Shown one piece after another: positions 47,177 to 58,756 of a stretch of 64,000 nucleotides of DNA. Numbering within the stretch: position 1 is the first letter of the stretch; every line of letters begins with the position of its first letter. A program made the position numbers and the translations under genes. The notes under the pieces were generated by a model. That model worked only from the letters and a program-made list of their open reading frames with translations, made no database searches and was not told where the DNA came from. The stretch is from the NCBI GenBank assembly GCA_022496185.1, contig WTXG01000178.1:1-64000 (forward strand), given 5' to 3'. Source of the DNA: Multifurca ochricompacta (Eukaryota; Basidiomycota; Agaricomycetes; Russulales; Russulaceae).

Positions 47177-47243
47177 TTTGTGTGCAAAAAACAGTTATTG
47201 AACAAGGTGCAAGGTCAATCGGAACCATCAGTGAAGAATCAGG

Positions 47244-47580
47244 CATGGCGCAGACTGTACTTTAGATGCTACTTTACTACTCTATCTCACCTTGTATGTG
47301 TAGAGGCTTAGATGCTTTCAATAATGCGATAGCAACTTGATTCTTGTAGCATATTTACATAGGCTTTTATATACATCTGCATGTACTAATCGGCTATTAA
47401 TCTAATCGTAAGTACAACGCGTTTATAATGTGATTATAGTCACATGACCGCTTTCGGATGTATTAGGATCATTAAGTATCTAAGTGATTGTGATCTGCTG
47501 CGTTATCTCTGAAATGCATGATCACAATCTTATGTTGGACCGATCTCCGGTAGCTCTGTACCAGTACTCTGGTTCAACAA
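47244..47580 (+). repeat. Dispersed 300-340-bp repeat, copy 1 (LTR-like, CpG-rich version)
   Basis: From GGCATGGCGCAG to CTCTGGTTCAACA. It is repeated directly at 48029-48337, and a diverged copy is at 57968-58195. The right end CTCTGTACCAGTA plus GGTTCAACA recurs in several TIR elements. Confidence 0.65.
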
Positions 47581-48028
47581 TTGGCACCATCATCAGTAAC
47601 ATTCAGCACGATCTAATGCTCATCAACTTCATTGTGTTGCACGGGCTCATCTCTCTCTTCCTCACAACTCACTGCTCACCTTACTCTTCAGGGAACAGGC
47701 TTTGCTTCACACTCACCATGGATAGGCTCTGCACATTACTTGTGACAAGATGTGTTAAGGAATGTGTTGCATGTGCAATGTGGAATTGTCTCTAAATCAG
47801 TTAATGGATGCACTTTAGATTATCTTATCACAATTGGATTGACTCCACCCATGTGTCTGGCTGTTCAGTCCTGAACTATCTGGTTGCTACTGGCTTGTCT
47901 CAACAATTCGCAGACACTGTGTCAGTAGACAGAACAATGTAAAGTTGTAAGGACAGTCTAAAAGTAGTCTAGAATGTATTCTAGAAGGTGCCAGACCATG
48001 TAAATAGACTGCATGTGATCACATATTG

Positions 48029-48337
48029 TGAAAACAGGCATGGCACAGGCTGTACTTTAGATGCTACATTACTACTCTATCTCACCTTGTTAGTGTAGAG
48101 ACTTAGATGCTTTCAATATGCAATAGCAACTTGATTTTGTAGCATATTTACATAGGCTTTTATATACCTACATGTACTAATCAGCTATTAATCTAATCAT
48201 AAGTACAATGTGTTTATAATGTGATTATCATCACATGACTGCTTTCAGATGTATTAGGATCATTAGATGTGATCGCATGATCACAATCTTATGTCAGACT
48301 GCTCTACCAGTAGCTCTGTACCAGTATCTTGGTTCAA
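48029..48337 (+). repeat. Dispersed repeat, copy 2 (CpG-depleted version)
   Basis: From GGCATGGCACAG to CTTGGTTCAACA. It matches copy 1 but has TG or CA at each of the CpG sites compared. Confidence 0.65.
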
Positions 48338-48699
48338 CACATATGTGTCCATAACTAATTGTTGTCTCATTTTGCATCGGATGTATTATCTGATCTGGCA
48401 CTTTGTAGGACAGTAGTAATAGGCATATTATTGCTGTATAAGCAGAGCTAAACATTTCTGACTGCCTCAAGCCTTATGCATGTAAGAGCTAGAAAAGCAA
48501 GTAGCTCAGTCTTTGGAACAGAAAGACTATATTGCTAGGTAATACCTAGAAAAGCGAGTAGCTACACAAAGAATTAGTAAAATGCAATGTAGCTATGAAG
48601 AGAATAATACTGACCTCAGTCTTTGGAACAGAAAGACTGAGGACACTAACTATGTGAATAGTCCTATAATAAAGTAAAGAAATTTGCATGACACCTAGT

Positions 48700-49590
48700 G
48701 ATTGGCAGGGGTAACCCTGGGGTATCCTCGTTGGTACCCGTACCCGTACCCGTACCCATCACTACGGGTACAGGTAACCCACGGGTTACCCGTGGGTCAC
48801 CCGTGAAAATGCGTGCAAGTTCTTTACTTGCATCGCACATTTCGGATGACCAGCCCAGGCCTTCCCGGACCAAGACGATACACAATGCGTTCATTTGTGG
48901 CTGCTTAAGATCCCTCAATGACTCTTGTTTTATGTTTAGAAGATTAAGATAATTTATTATTCCATTTTTATCTTATTATTCTGCTTTCAATTTTATACAA
49001 GCACAACTAAAATACAGTATACAGAGATGATTAGATAGGATGTTATAGAACATTGATGAAAAGCCTGTCAGATAACCACACAGAATGCAAAAAAATTTGA
49101 TGAACACATTGCAATTGACAGGGGTAACCCCTGGATAATTGTTTTGATACCTGGGTTACCCATAAAATGAAACACGTGCAAGTTCTTTACTTGCATCGTG
49201 CATTTCGGACATCTGGCCTGGAACATCCCAGTCTAAGAGATATGCACTTGGATACAACACATTCATTTATGGCTTCTTAAGATCCCTCAAAAATTCCTAT
49301 TTTATGTTCATAAGATTAAGATAATTTATTATTCCATTTTTATTTTATAATTCTGGTTTCAATTTTATACAAGTGTGACTGTTCTTTGCATTTCTGCGCA
49401 TTTCGGATAAATGGCCTGGGCTATCCTGGTCAGGGAGATAAGCACTTGGACACAACGCGTTCATTTATGGCTACTCAAGATCCCTCAAAAATTGTTGGTT
49501 TATGTTCAGAAGATTAAATGGATCCTTTATTTACATTACTATTTTATTATTCTGCTTTCATTTCATACAAGCGCAACTGTTTTGGCGTGT
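48700..49590. repeat. Three degenerate copies of a roughly 190-bp repeat
   Basis: Copies near 48811-49000, 49165-49365 and 49390-49570 share CAAGTTCTTTACTTGCATCG or part of it, CATTTCGGA, TTCATTTATGGCT, AAGATCCCTCAA and TTTATGTT. The first is preceded by a GGTACCCGTACCC pentanucleotide-like tract (48731-48760) that resembles hAT tips. No coding frame. Confidence 0.6.
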
Positions 49591-50126
49591 CTAAGTCAAC
49601 CTTCCTTAATAGGAAGGAGGTCAGACCACCATGCGATGCAATGTAGTCGCTGCCCCATGCAGCTTGTAGATACATGCGGGCCTTGTTTCAGTAAACTAAT
49701 TTAATAATTTGATTATATTATAGTCTAAAGTAGTCTAGAGAGTATTTTAGATAGTGCCAGACCAGCAGAATTGATCGCGCATTAATAAAACAGATGCATC
49801 ATGATTTTCAAGAAGTGGATCACTGATAACACTTTTATTTTACATCGCACCATTGATCTGCTTTGATATTTCATATGATAATACTAGAACATAATTAAAG
49901 CCACCCTGTAGCATACATCAGACGAGATCTTTTATTTTTGTGGCTGCAGATGTGTTTTATCTTCGACTTTCTACTGATCTTGTCAATGCATAATTGGCGC
50001 CTATACCCACCAAACCCGCTGTGTGGGTACGGGTTTCCATGGGTTGGGAGCCATATACCCGTACCCATACCCGGCAAAACCCGTGGCGCTTACCCGCGTG
50101 GGTATGAAAACCCTTGACAATCACTA

Positions 50127-50456
50127 ATGACACCTTGTGCATTGTGTAGGATGGCCTCAATATGATCGATCTCGGGCTGCCATCTCCGGTATCTATGTGG
50201 CTGCATGCTGTGGCTGTATTCTAACAATGCGTGCATCAATCTCCATTCTGCGCAATTATCTTACAGGCTTTTTCATTGTCATCTATCTATAGCAACACAT
50301 GGAATCTTATCTTATATTTCCTAACTGACATCTATACTTTTTTTCCAGGTCCAGGTTTAAAACAACCCCACTATTTTGTGCTGAGCTGGTAACAGATCAG
50401 ACTAAGCCAGACCAGATTAGAGGTGACTGGTGTTGGCAGTGCAGGATGATACTTAC
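50127..50456. other. Unassigned 330 bp
   Basis: Non-coding sequence between two mobile elements. No gene, repeat or regulatory site recognised. Confidence 0.5.
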
Positions 50457-51060
50457 TGTTACGACCTACCCAGCGTACCTGACAGACGGCAAGACGTGGG
50501 GGACACACAAGCAGTGACAGTAGCCGCGCGGGGTCCGCAAGGACATCGCCAGCTTAGTCATGATGTCCCACGCCGAAGTCCAGAAGACAGATACGGCATG
50601 AGGTACAGAAGCAGATCACATGACAGTAAGGTTTGATGCCTCGTGTACAGAAGGACCCTGAACCTTAGTTGACGTGGGAAGACGGTGGCACTGGTTCTGA
50701 TGGAAGGTTCCATAGTCACACGTCCAGAACCACAAGCGTCTAGATAAGCCTGATAAGAATGGATGACTAAGCTAGTACCAGCATGTATATATACCCTAGC
50801 TAGTCTCGCTCAGATGTTGCCCATCTTGAGCTCCTGTGACAATCAGTAGCCTTGTGGACCTTTAACTTCCTTCCTTGCGTCTCACCACCCGGACTCCTCT
50901 CTTTGGTGCTTTGTCCTTCTGGGGCCTTGCACACTGATTGGCTTGTGACTGAGTGTAGCGTTGGACTTATTGTCTTCCGCATCGACCCAAGATCGTCCCG
51001 ACCTTGTCTCTGTGACCTAGCCGCCCGCACTCGACCACATACGCCCCTCTGAGCATAACA
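50457..51060 (+). mobile_element. Solo LTR (604 bp) with 5-bp duplication CTTAC
   Basis: Runs from TGTTACGACC to GAGCATAACA, flanked by CTTAC at 50452-50456 and 51061-51065. The inverted copy at 54064-54666 is closely related. TATATATACCC near 50790 could be the promoter. The length and 5-bp duplication suit a Ty3/Gypsy LTR. Confidence 0.9.
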
Positions 51061-52656
51061 CTTACACTCGTTTATTATGATTAGTTATGATTAAGTACAT
51101 TCCTTATGATCACAGCACAGCACAGTCCTTACAGTATTTAAAGACAATATTTCTGTATCTAACAAAGTAGTTGTTTTAACCAGATTTATCAGGCTGCATT
51201 TCCACATATTGTTTCAAAATGTCTCCCTCTAGCTCTAGCAAAGCTGCTCCTAATTTATGTCCTTCAAGTTCTCGCAAATGAAAGCAGACAATGCATGTCA
51301 CAGAGAATGCAGATCCACTGCTACCCAAGAATAAGAAGGCAAAACAATTATCTCATTTATCAACAAATACAAGCCAAATACCACTCCCTACTAAGGATAC
51401 AAGTACTGGTACTTTTGAAAGCCAGCAGGCCTCTGTTGACATTGAAGATATTGATGATGAAGATAATACTGTCCAAGGCCAAATAATAGAGGAAGCTGAT
51501 GGAAGCAATGATGACGACAATGATCCCAGTGGTCCTAGCATCATAGTGATTGATAGGGTTTAAAGGTCTGGTTTGGTCCGGTTTTTTTCCTTTTTTGGCC
51601 ATAACTGGAACTGGAACCGGTCTTGGTGAGTCTCATTTTGACCTTAACCTTAACCGAAACCTGCCAAAAATCACTAACCAGTTAATATTGGTTAAATTCT
51701 GGTCTATGGACTGGTTAAAACCAGTCTCAATATGACCGGTTAAAACCGGTCTTGGGCGGTTCTGGTCCTGGTCTAGACCGGTTTTTGCAGCTGCACAGAA
51801 TGTGGAGATTGTGCATTTTTAAGACTTGAGGGAATCAGATACACTTAGCATTGCTTATACAAAAAGTATATTACTATTACTACTATCCTACAAAGTTTCA
51901 GGTCAGACCATGTGTCCGATCTAAAATGAGACAAGAATCAGTTATGAAATCTATACAAACGCGAAAAAACGCGAGAAAACGCAAAGTGATGCATTACCGG
52001 TTTTCGCACCACACCAAAAAAGACTCCCATACACAGCACTGTAACATTATTTCTCACTTTTACTTCACAAGGACTCCTAAATTTGTTGCATTGCACTCCT
52101 GTATGGACACTGGATGGGGCCTAACCCCCTTCCAGTGAGATGGAGACTAAGACATCACTCCACACTCACATTTCAGACTTAGTTGACCAGGGATAAGGTT
52201 ACTTTCAGAACAGTCATAGTAGCATTAATATCAGAACCAAATTCTTGTACTTAATACAGGCTATTACAACTCTTAAAACCCGCAATTTGCCCCAGTAAGC
52301 CCAGCAATGCTAATTGCCTTGCTACCAAATCCTGCATCATGCGTGCGCCATGTTGCCCTAGTGTACCCAAACCTTGACTTGACTTTCTGCTCCAGATGTT
52401 GCAAGGATTGAATCCTCTGTAGGGTGCCATTTGACGGATGTGATGGGCACGCGATGTCATGTGAAGGATGCAACAGGTTTGAGACCTGGTGCAGTGGTCC
52501 TGGTTGAAGCAAGCGTTAGTCACACAAAGCCAAGTCATGCCCTGTTACTCACCCATGCTTATTTATGCTTCACAAATCCCATACCTTGATAGCAGCCCAG
52601 TCCATCGCAAAGCCCTCAGCGCGTCTATGAGTATCGATGGTCTATCATGTGCCAGG

Positions 52657-52896
52657 AGTGTCGAGCGCATGCATGGGTGGACGCACCTTGGGAAGCTGTC
52701 CTCCATCCAGGTGGGAGTGTCAAGCGCATGCATGGGTGGACGCACCTCGGGAATCCATCCTCCATCCAGGTGGGAATGTCGAGCGCATGCATGGGTGGAC
52801 GCACCTCGGGAATCCGTCCTCCATCCAGGTGGGAGTGTCGAGCACATGCATGGGTGGACGCACCTTGGGAATCTGTCCTCCATCCAGGTGTTGATT
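52657..52896. repeat. 60-bp minisatellite, 4 copies
   Basis: Period 60 bp, starting GTGTCGAGCGCATGCATGGG. Copies differ at a few sites, again mostly CG against CA or TG. The period is a multiple of three, so several frames on both strands stay open; I do not take any of them as a gene. Confidence 0.93.
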
Positions 52897-53739
52897 GACC
52901 TCTTAATTGTCTTCCTCCGACGCACTTGCAAGCCCAAGCCCACCCTGTCCACGCTGACGTAGACCCCACGTTCCTTGGTCAAAAGCAAAGTTGCAGTTTG
53001 TCCAGTCGATGACGAGCCTGGCGCTGGGGTATTCAGCTGCTGTGTTGATGAGGTAGACTGTTTGGGAAAAGGGCTTGAGGTAGAGATGGTTGAAGAGGGC
53101 GGAGGTGAGGAGGAGGTTGGTCAATTTGACAGAGGTCGGCGGTGGTGCTGTCGAGCCGGTCTCAGCCCAGCTTGCGACATAATGGAGAACGGAGTCTTCT
53201 TTTCTTCCAGGTTGTAATCGTCATCATCATCGTCATTGTCGTCATCGCTATCATCGTCATCGCTCTGACAATGTGGGTGACACCTACCAAAGCATAGTCA
53301 ATGGTGAGACACGGACAGCGCACCTCCACCTTTTTGTGTTTTGTGCAGCTGCGTCATCTTGAAGACTGTCAGCTTCTTGTTCTTCGCAGCATCAGCCTGC
53401 GTCTCTTCAGCTGACCTGGTGGTTGGGCTGGAGCAGGATTATTAGTGCTGATAATGGCTGTGACAAGACTGAAACATACAGATATGATAAGGTCATCCAT
53501 GTCACCTTTCCAGGTCTCAACAAGTGCCCTGTCAAATTTATCAGTGTGTGTGAGACATATAGACCACGTTTGGAGTGGATGGTAGTAGTAATTTGAATGG
53601 CGACAAAATGAAAAAATGAAAAGTCCGAGTGACAAATGGTTACCAAGCACAAACAAACTACCAAACACCAAACACTGTCTGTCTTACGGTAATACACGGT
53701 AATACATCGATTCTTGTATCTACTAGCATAGCAACTAGG
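52897..53739. other. Non-coding part of the hAT element upstream of its transposase
   Basis: Contains an ATC/GTC trinucleotide tract (about 53218-53270). Short open frames on both strands show no family motifs. Nothing else recognised. Confidence 0.55.
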
Positions 53740-56700
53740 ATGAAATCTGCAATGAGATCCAAGCAAGCATCACAGTCTAAGGCACTCACAAAAAAGCAAC
53801 AAGAGAAAAAGGTTCCAGGAGCTCGATCCAAACAGCCCATAGAGTTATCATCATCAGATGAATCAGATAAGGAGTGCACTCAAAAGCAACGGAAGCACTT
53901 GCAACAAGAAGTACAGGATGATGACAGTGACATGGATGTCAATGTCCTTGATGATGATGATGATGATGATGATGATGCACATGGTGATCTGCAAAGTGAG
54001 AATGAGGTATGTAGCTTTGCATTTGACTGGTGAATAATATTAATTAATGTATGCAAGGAGTCTTGTTACGCTCAGAGGGGCGTACGCGGTCGAGTGCGGG
54101 CGGCTAGGTCACAGGGACAAGGTCAGGACGATCTTGGGTCGATGCGGAAGACAATAAGTCCGACGCAAGGTCTACCAGAGTCACAGGCTCAGTGTACAAG
54201 TCACAGAGGACGAGTACCAAAGGGACGAGTTCGGGTGGTGAGACGCAAGGAAGGAAGTTAAAGGTCCACAAGGCTACTGATTGTCACAGGAGCTCAAGAT
54301 GGGCAACATCTGAGCGAGACTAGCTAGGGTATATATACATGCTGGTACTAGCTTAGTCATCCGTTCTTATCATGCTTATCTAGATGCTTGTGGTTCTGGA
54401 CATGTGACTATGGAACCTTCCATCAGAACCAGTGCCACTGTCTTCCCACGTCAACTAAGGTTCAGGGTCCTTCTGTACACGAGGCATCAAACCTTACTGT
54501 CACGTGATCTGCTTCTGTACCTCATGCCGTATCTGTCTTCTGGACTTCGGCGTGGGACATCATGACTAAGCCGGCGATGTCCTTGCGGACCCTGCGCGGC
54601 TACTGTCACTGCTTGTGTGTCCCCCACGTCTTGCCGTCTGTCGGGTACGCTGGGTAGGTCATAACAAGTCTGATGGAATGGATGAACGTCACAATATATC
54701 CATTCCTGCACAAGTCAATACACAAAAGGAAAAAACGAGAGACCTTCTACTTATATTCTCTGACAGAGTAAGGGTTCAATTCACTTTGAAAGATGGGGAG
54801 GTTAGCACAGTGCTGGGACAATGGTGTAATCCATGCAGGTATGTTATTGATTTTCTAATTGTTAATGACATAAACTCACCTGTGATAAGAAATGATACAG
54901 AGTTCATCACCATGGAGGGAAAGCGAAAGGCATTCCACACAGGTGGGAACTCCTCATGTCGCGCCCACATTTGAAAGCATTATGATCTGTATAAAACTCT
55001 ATGTAAGGAAGCAAATATAACTGAGCAGCACTGGGCAATCCCACGTTTGATCTGGAAAGAGATGGAAGAGTCACAGAAAGGAAAGAAGCCTGGCCCAAAG
55101 CAGAGAATGCTAGACTTCATTGTCAAAGGTAGCACTCCAGTTTCATTTACACGCGAGAATCTACTGCATGCCGTGACTAAATTCATTGCTATTGATGATC
55201 AGGTGAGTATGTAGCCAATCTGGTTTGACACTACTGAATATTGTGCATAGTCTCTGGCTGTGGCGAGCAAAACAGCATTCCAAAACTGTCTAGTTGCAAT
55301 GAGGCCCCAAACCATTTCATACGACCTTCCAACAACTAACGATGTTGTAAAGCACTTGCATAACGAGTTCGTCCAACGGTTGAGGGAACTGAAGGCAGAT
55401 ATTGAGGTGATTAACAGTTTGTTAGATAAGAGCAAGTTAGACTTACTGCCATTGCATTACAGAAAGCCCCAGGCTTGATCTCTGCCACTGCAGATGGATG
55501 GACAGCCAACACAACCAAAGCGGGTTTTCTTGGGGTGACTGCGCACTGGATCGAGGTGGATGGTGAAAAATGGAACATGCGCTCTGAAGTTATTGGGTTC
55601 CGAACGATATCAGGTGGACATAGTGGAGAGAACTTGGGACGGTACTTTGTGGGTGTATGCGATCGTATTGGGATAATTAATGGCAAACGATCAAAGGTGA
55701 GCTGATATCTGAGTCAATTCAACACCTTATCTGATCATCTAACTAGCTCCTCACTGTCACCCTCGACAACGCATCAAACAATACAAGCAAGTGTGAAACT
55801 ATCGAAGCCATCCACAAGCAACGCAAGCTGCCCATCTGGTCTGCAGATGAGAATCAGTTGCCGTAAGTACCTGCTTCCTCAACGTACTGTTATCATTAAT
55901 GCTGCAAATCATCAGTTGCTTATCTCATGTCGTCAATCTCGCAAACATTGACGTCATGGACCATATCACTAGGATCGCAGCCGTAGAAACGGCCACTGCA
56001 ATTTGGGAATATGACCCATCCCTGTCCAATAACTGTGTGCTTAATGGATCACTGGACGTTATCGCATCTATTCGAACCCTGGCAATCAAGGTTTGTCCTT
56101 CATACCATCTGTCTCCTGGTCAACACACTTCTAACATATCACATCAGATTCAGTCATCGGGGCAATGCATTGAAGCCTTTGACAAGCTTCAGATCGAATG
56201 CGGCATTCCAAATCCCCTCAACATTCCACTTCACAGCAATGTCAGATGGGGCACTGCTTATCATATGCTGAGTAGGTCTCACAAACTTCGCCAGGTACAG
56301 TGCATCATATTGCCATTACCCTTTCTCAACTAACTTACCCTCTTATATAGCCTATCAATCTTTTTGTTGCAAGTGCCGACCATTGCTATGGTCCTATCAC
56401 CACCATTCGATGTGATGGCCGGGTTGTAAAACACATCCCGTGGTCTGCCTTCATGTTTACTGAACAAGACTGGGAATGCGTTATGAAAGCAGTGGAAATT
56501 ATTGCGGTACATAATTGTAACTGATCATTCTCATTGTTACTGATCTCCTCACTTGACAGGATTCTAATAGAATACAGCAATACTTCTCTGCTGAAAAGCG
56601 TCCGACCCTGTGGCGAGCACTTCCTGCAATTGAAGAACTTCAGACAGCTTGGGAAGCAAAATGCGACAACCCTCAGTTCAAAAAATATCAAACTGCAATC

Positions 56701-57623
56701 AATGATGGACTGGAAAAGCTAAACAAGTATTACTCGCGGTTTGACAGGAAACCCGCATACATTTTGGCACTTGGTGAGTAGGATATGTTCAAATTATCTC
56801 TTAAGCTAATCTTCTCTATCTAGTATTGCATCCATACTTCAAACTTGCATACATCAAGCTCGCATGGGGTGGTGCTGAAGAACAAGAAGCAGAATGTAGG
56901 GCTGGAAATCAGCATGCGAAGAATTGGCAAGATGAGGCGTGTCAGATACTTGAGAATACAGTATGTTATATACTTTCACACTGCTCTGCTCTACTGACAT
57001 GTTTTGATATGATAGATGGAGCAATACTGGAAGAGTCGAAGAAAAGTGTCAACTCACAAGCCAGCAGCGAATATTGAACTCCTAGAAAGCAATGACTCAC
57101 TCCTGTCAGAATATGACTGCCATCGCCTAGCATTGATAGCTAGTCAGGACTTGAACCATGAATGGCAGGCAGAGTTAGAGCAATATCTCAAGGACTTGCC
57201 CTCTGATGTAACCAAGGACACCGACATTGTCGAATGGTGGCAGGTATGTTATTCTATGATGTCCTATAAATCAGACATAAATACTGTTTACAGAACAATG
57301 GGCACACTTACCCCACTCTTCGACATATTGCTATTGATTACCTTGCTTGTCAGGCATCATCTGTCCCATGTGAATGCCTTTTCTCTGCTGGTGGTGAAAT
57401 TGCCACAAAGTGCCATGCTCAATTAGGTGCCACATGTTTTGAAGAGCTTCAAGTCATGAAATTTACCTGGAGGAATAATATTGGAGACCTTGCTGCTTGG
57501 AACTCAGCTCAGGTGGAAGAAGTATTTGACCACAAAATGAAGGAATTCGAAGATCTGTTGATTTTAGATAGGGAGCATCAGGAGTGGGAAACAGCCGCAG
57601 ATGAGTTTGTAACATGTTTCTGA
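53740..57623 (+). pseudogene. hAT transposase with BED finger and dimerisation domain, inactivated
   Basis: Starts at ATG 53740 and ends at TGA 57621-57623, with about ten introns (for example GT at 54007, 54839 and 55203). In order: Lys-rich and Asp-rich N-terminus, BED-type finger (WCNPCR, SSCRAHI, HYDLY), catalytic core (SATADGWTANTTKAGFLGVT, LTVTLDNASNNTSK, CLSHVVNL, LHSNVRWGTAYHML) and C-terminal hAT dimerisation region (EWWQ, AIDYLACQASSVPCECLFSAG). A TGA at 54972-54974 replaces the usual CGA Arg in the BED finger (RAHI then KHYDLY). A solo LTR interrupts exon 2 at 54064. The usual ER of PCERLFS is EC, also a CpG change. Confidence 0.9.
54064..54666 (-). mobile_element. Solo LTR (603 bp) inside hAT transposase exon 2
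   Basis: Inverse orientation of the LTR at 50457-51060; runs from TGTTACGCTCAG to GTCATAACA on the plus strand. AGTCT flanks it at 54059-54063 and 54667-54671. Without it, exon 2 reads from the acceptor AAG at 54057 into GAGTCTGATGGAATGG in frame. Confidence 0.92.
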
Positions 57624-58756
57624 GTTAGGCATATATAATATATTTTGTTCTACAATCATTGCCACATAGTAACAACAAATATGATCATACTAGCTGTCCC
57701 ATGGAGATGACATTCAAGGAATCTATAGAGATGTGAAAAACGCGAAAAAAAGCGAATTGATGCATCACCTTCCTAAATAGGAAGGTAGGCTTAACAATGC
57801 ACGTGTGTGACTTGAAACATGTCTGTCCTGAGTGTTTAGGAGTCCTTAAGCACAAAGATTTGTAACTATGTCAAAAATATAGAGTGCTATAGTCATGAAG
57901 TCATAGTTTATTGAAGTCATAGGTGTTCCAGATGCACATTTGAGCCATTAGAGCTGCCCTGAATGCACACGTTGTGGAACCGGCATGGTGCAGGCTTGTA
58001 TTTAGATACTACAATACTACTAACTATCTCACCTTGTTAGATGCTTTCAATAGAGTGATAGCAACTACTTTATTATAGAAGCTATATACATTTGATGTGC
58101 TATATCAGCTATTAAATTAAATGAGCGGATGATGTGATTTGATCTGAGATGTACTAATTAAATTATGCCGGACCGATTCTGGCATCTCTGTACTGATGAT
58201 GCGCGTGCATGCATTCTTAAGCCTACCTTCCTAGATAGGAAGGTAATGCACGGTCCGATTGGTGCACCCCGCATTTTGCGTTTTTTTCGCATTTTTTCGC
58301 ATTTTTTTGCGTTTGCATAGATAACACAACTGATTCTTGTCTCATTTAAGATCGGACACATGATCTGACTTGAAATTTTGTAGGATACTAGTTATATGAA
58401 TATTATTTCTGTATAAGCAATTTTGAATGCATCTGATTGCCTCAAGTCTTAAAAATGCAAAAATGAATCAATATCCACATTCTGTGCAGTTTTCAACAGG
58501 CTTCTTTCATGTTATCTACATTATATGACAGCATTATATTACAGCAAAGGCATTATGAATAAATGACATAAAAAGACCGGTTAAGACCAGTTAAGACTGT
58601 GTTTTTATCGGTCTTTTGGGATGCTTGAAGATGTAAGACTGGTTAACTACATGAAGTGAAAATGCCTTAACTGGGACTGTTTTTTGGTCTTTTTTCGGTT
58701 CAGTCCGGTTCGGTCCCAGTCTTTTTTGGTTAAGTTAACTGAACCTTTAAACCCTA
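57624..58756. other. 3' non-coding part of the hAT element
   Basis: Contains a diverged copy of the dispersed repeat (57968-58195, GGAACCGGCATGGTGCAGG to CTCTGTACTGATG), CCTTCCTARATAGGAAGG palindromes near 57769 and 58227, and the right TIR. Confidence 0.65.

Larger units (their letters stand above)
46448..47240 (+). repeat. LTR-like promoter-bearing repeat, interrupted by a tRNA-like sequence
   Basis: Related to the blocks at 13409, 32141 and 45110: GGGCATGAAACC, CACCTCTCTGTCCACT, GTATATAAAGGTATCT near 46855, and CTTGTAGTAGG near 47104. About 240 bp including the tRNA-like gene interrupts it after the TATA region. Confidence 0.5.
45613..50126. mobile_element. Long-TIR DNA element (4.5 kb), hAT-like ends, no transposase
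   Basis: The ends TAGTGATTGTCAA and TTGACAATCACTA open inverted arms of about 530 bp (45613-46155 and 49590-50126), which include GGGTATGGGTATGGGTATAC-type repeats near the tips. The hAT-like tip suggests that superfamily, but no 8-bp duplication flanks it, and the unit 3 sequence does not resume on the right, so one flank was rearranged. The interior has LTR-like blocks, a tRNA-like gene and degenerate repeats but no transposase frame. Confidence 0.7.
51554..58756 (+). mobile_element. hAT transposon (7.2 kb) with 8-bp duplication GTGATTGA
   Basis: TIR tips TAGGGTTTAAAGGT and ACCTTTAAACCCTA, flanked by GTGATTGA at 51546-51553 and 58757-58764. Diverged inverted similarity continues inward for about 480 bp, with many ACCGGTTAAAAC/GGTTAAGACC motifs near both tips that may bind transposase. 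It contains a 60-bp minisatellite, a hAT transposase gene and a solo LTR. Confidence 0.93.

Noticed and set aside
45605..50134. 8-bp target duplication for the long-TIR element
   Set aside because: The flanking octamers (CCAGTGAG and ATGACACC) do not match.
52563..52988. Overlapping frames on both strands over the minisatellite
   Set aside because: They arise from the 60-bp period; no start context, family motif or codon signal was seen.
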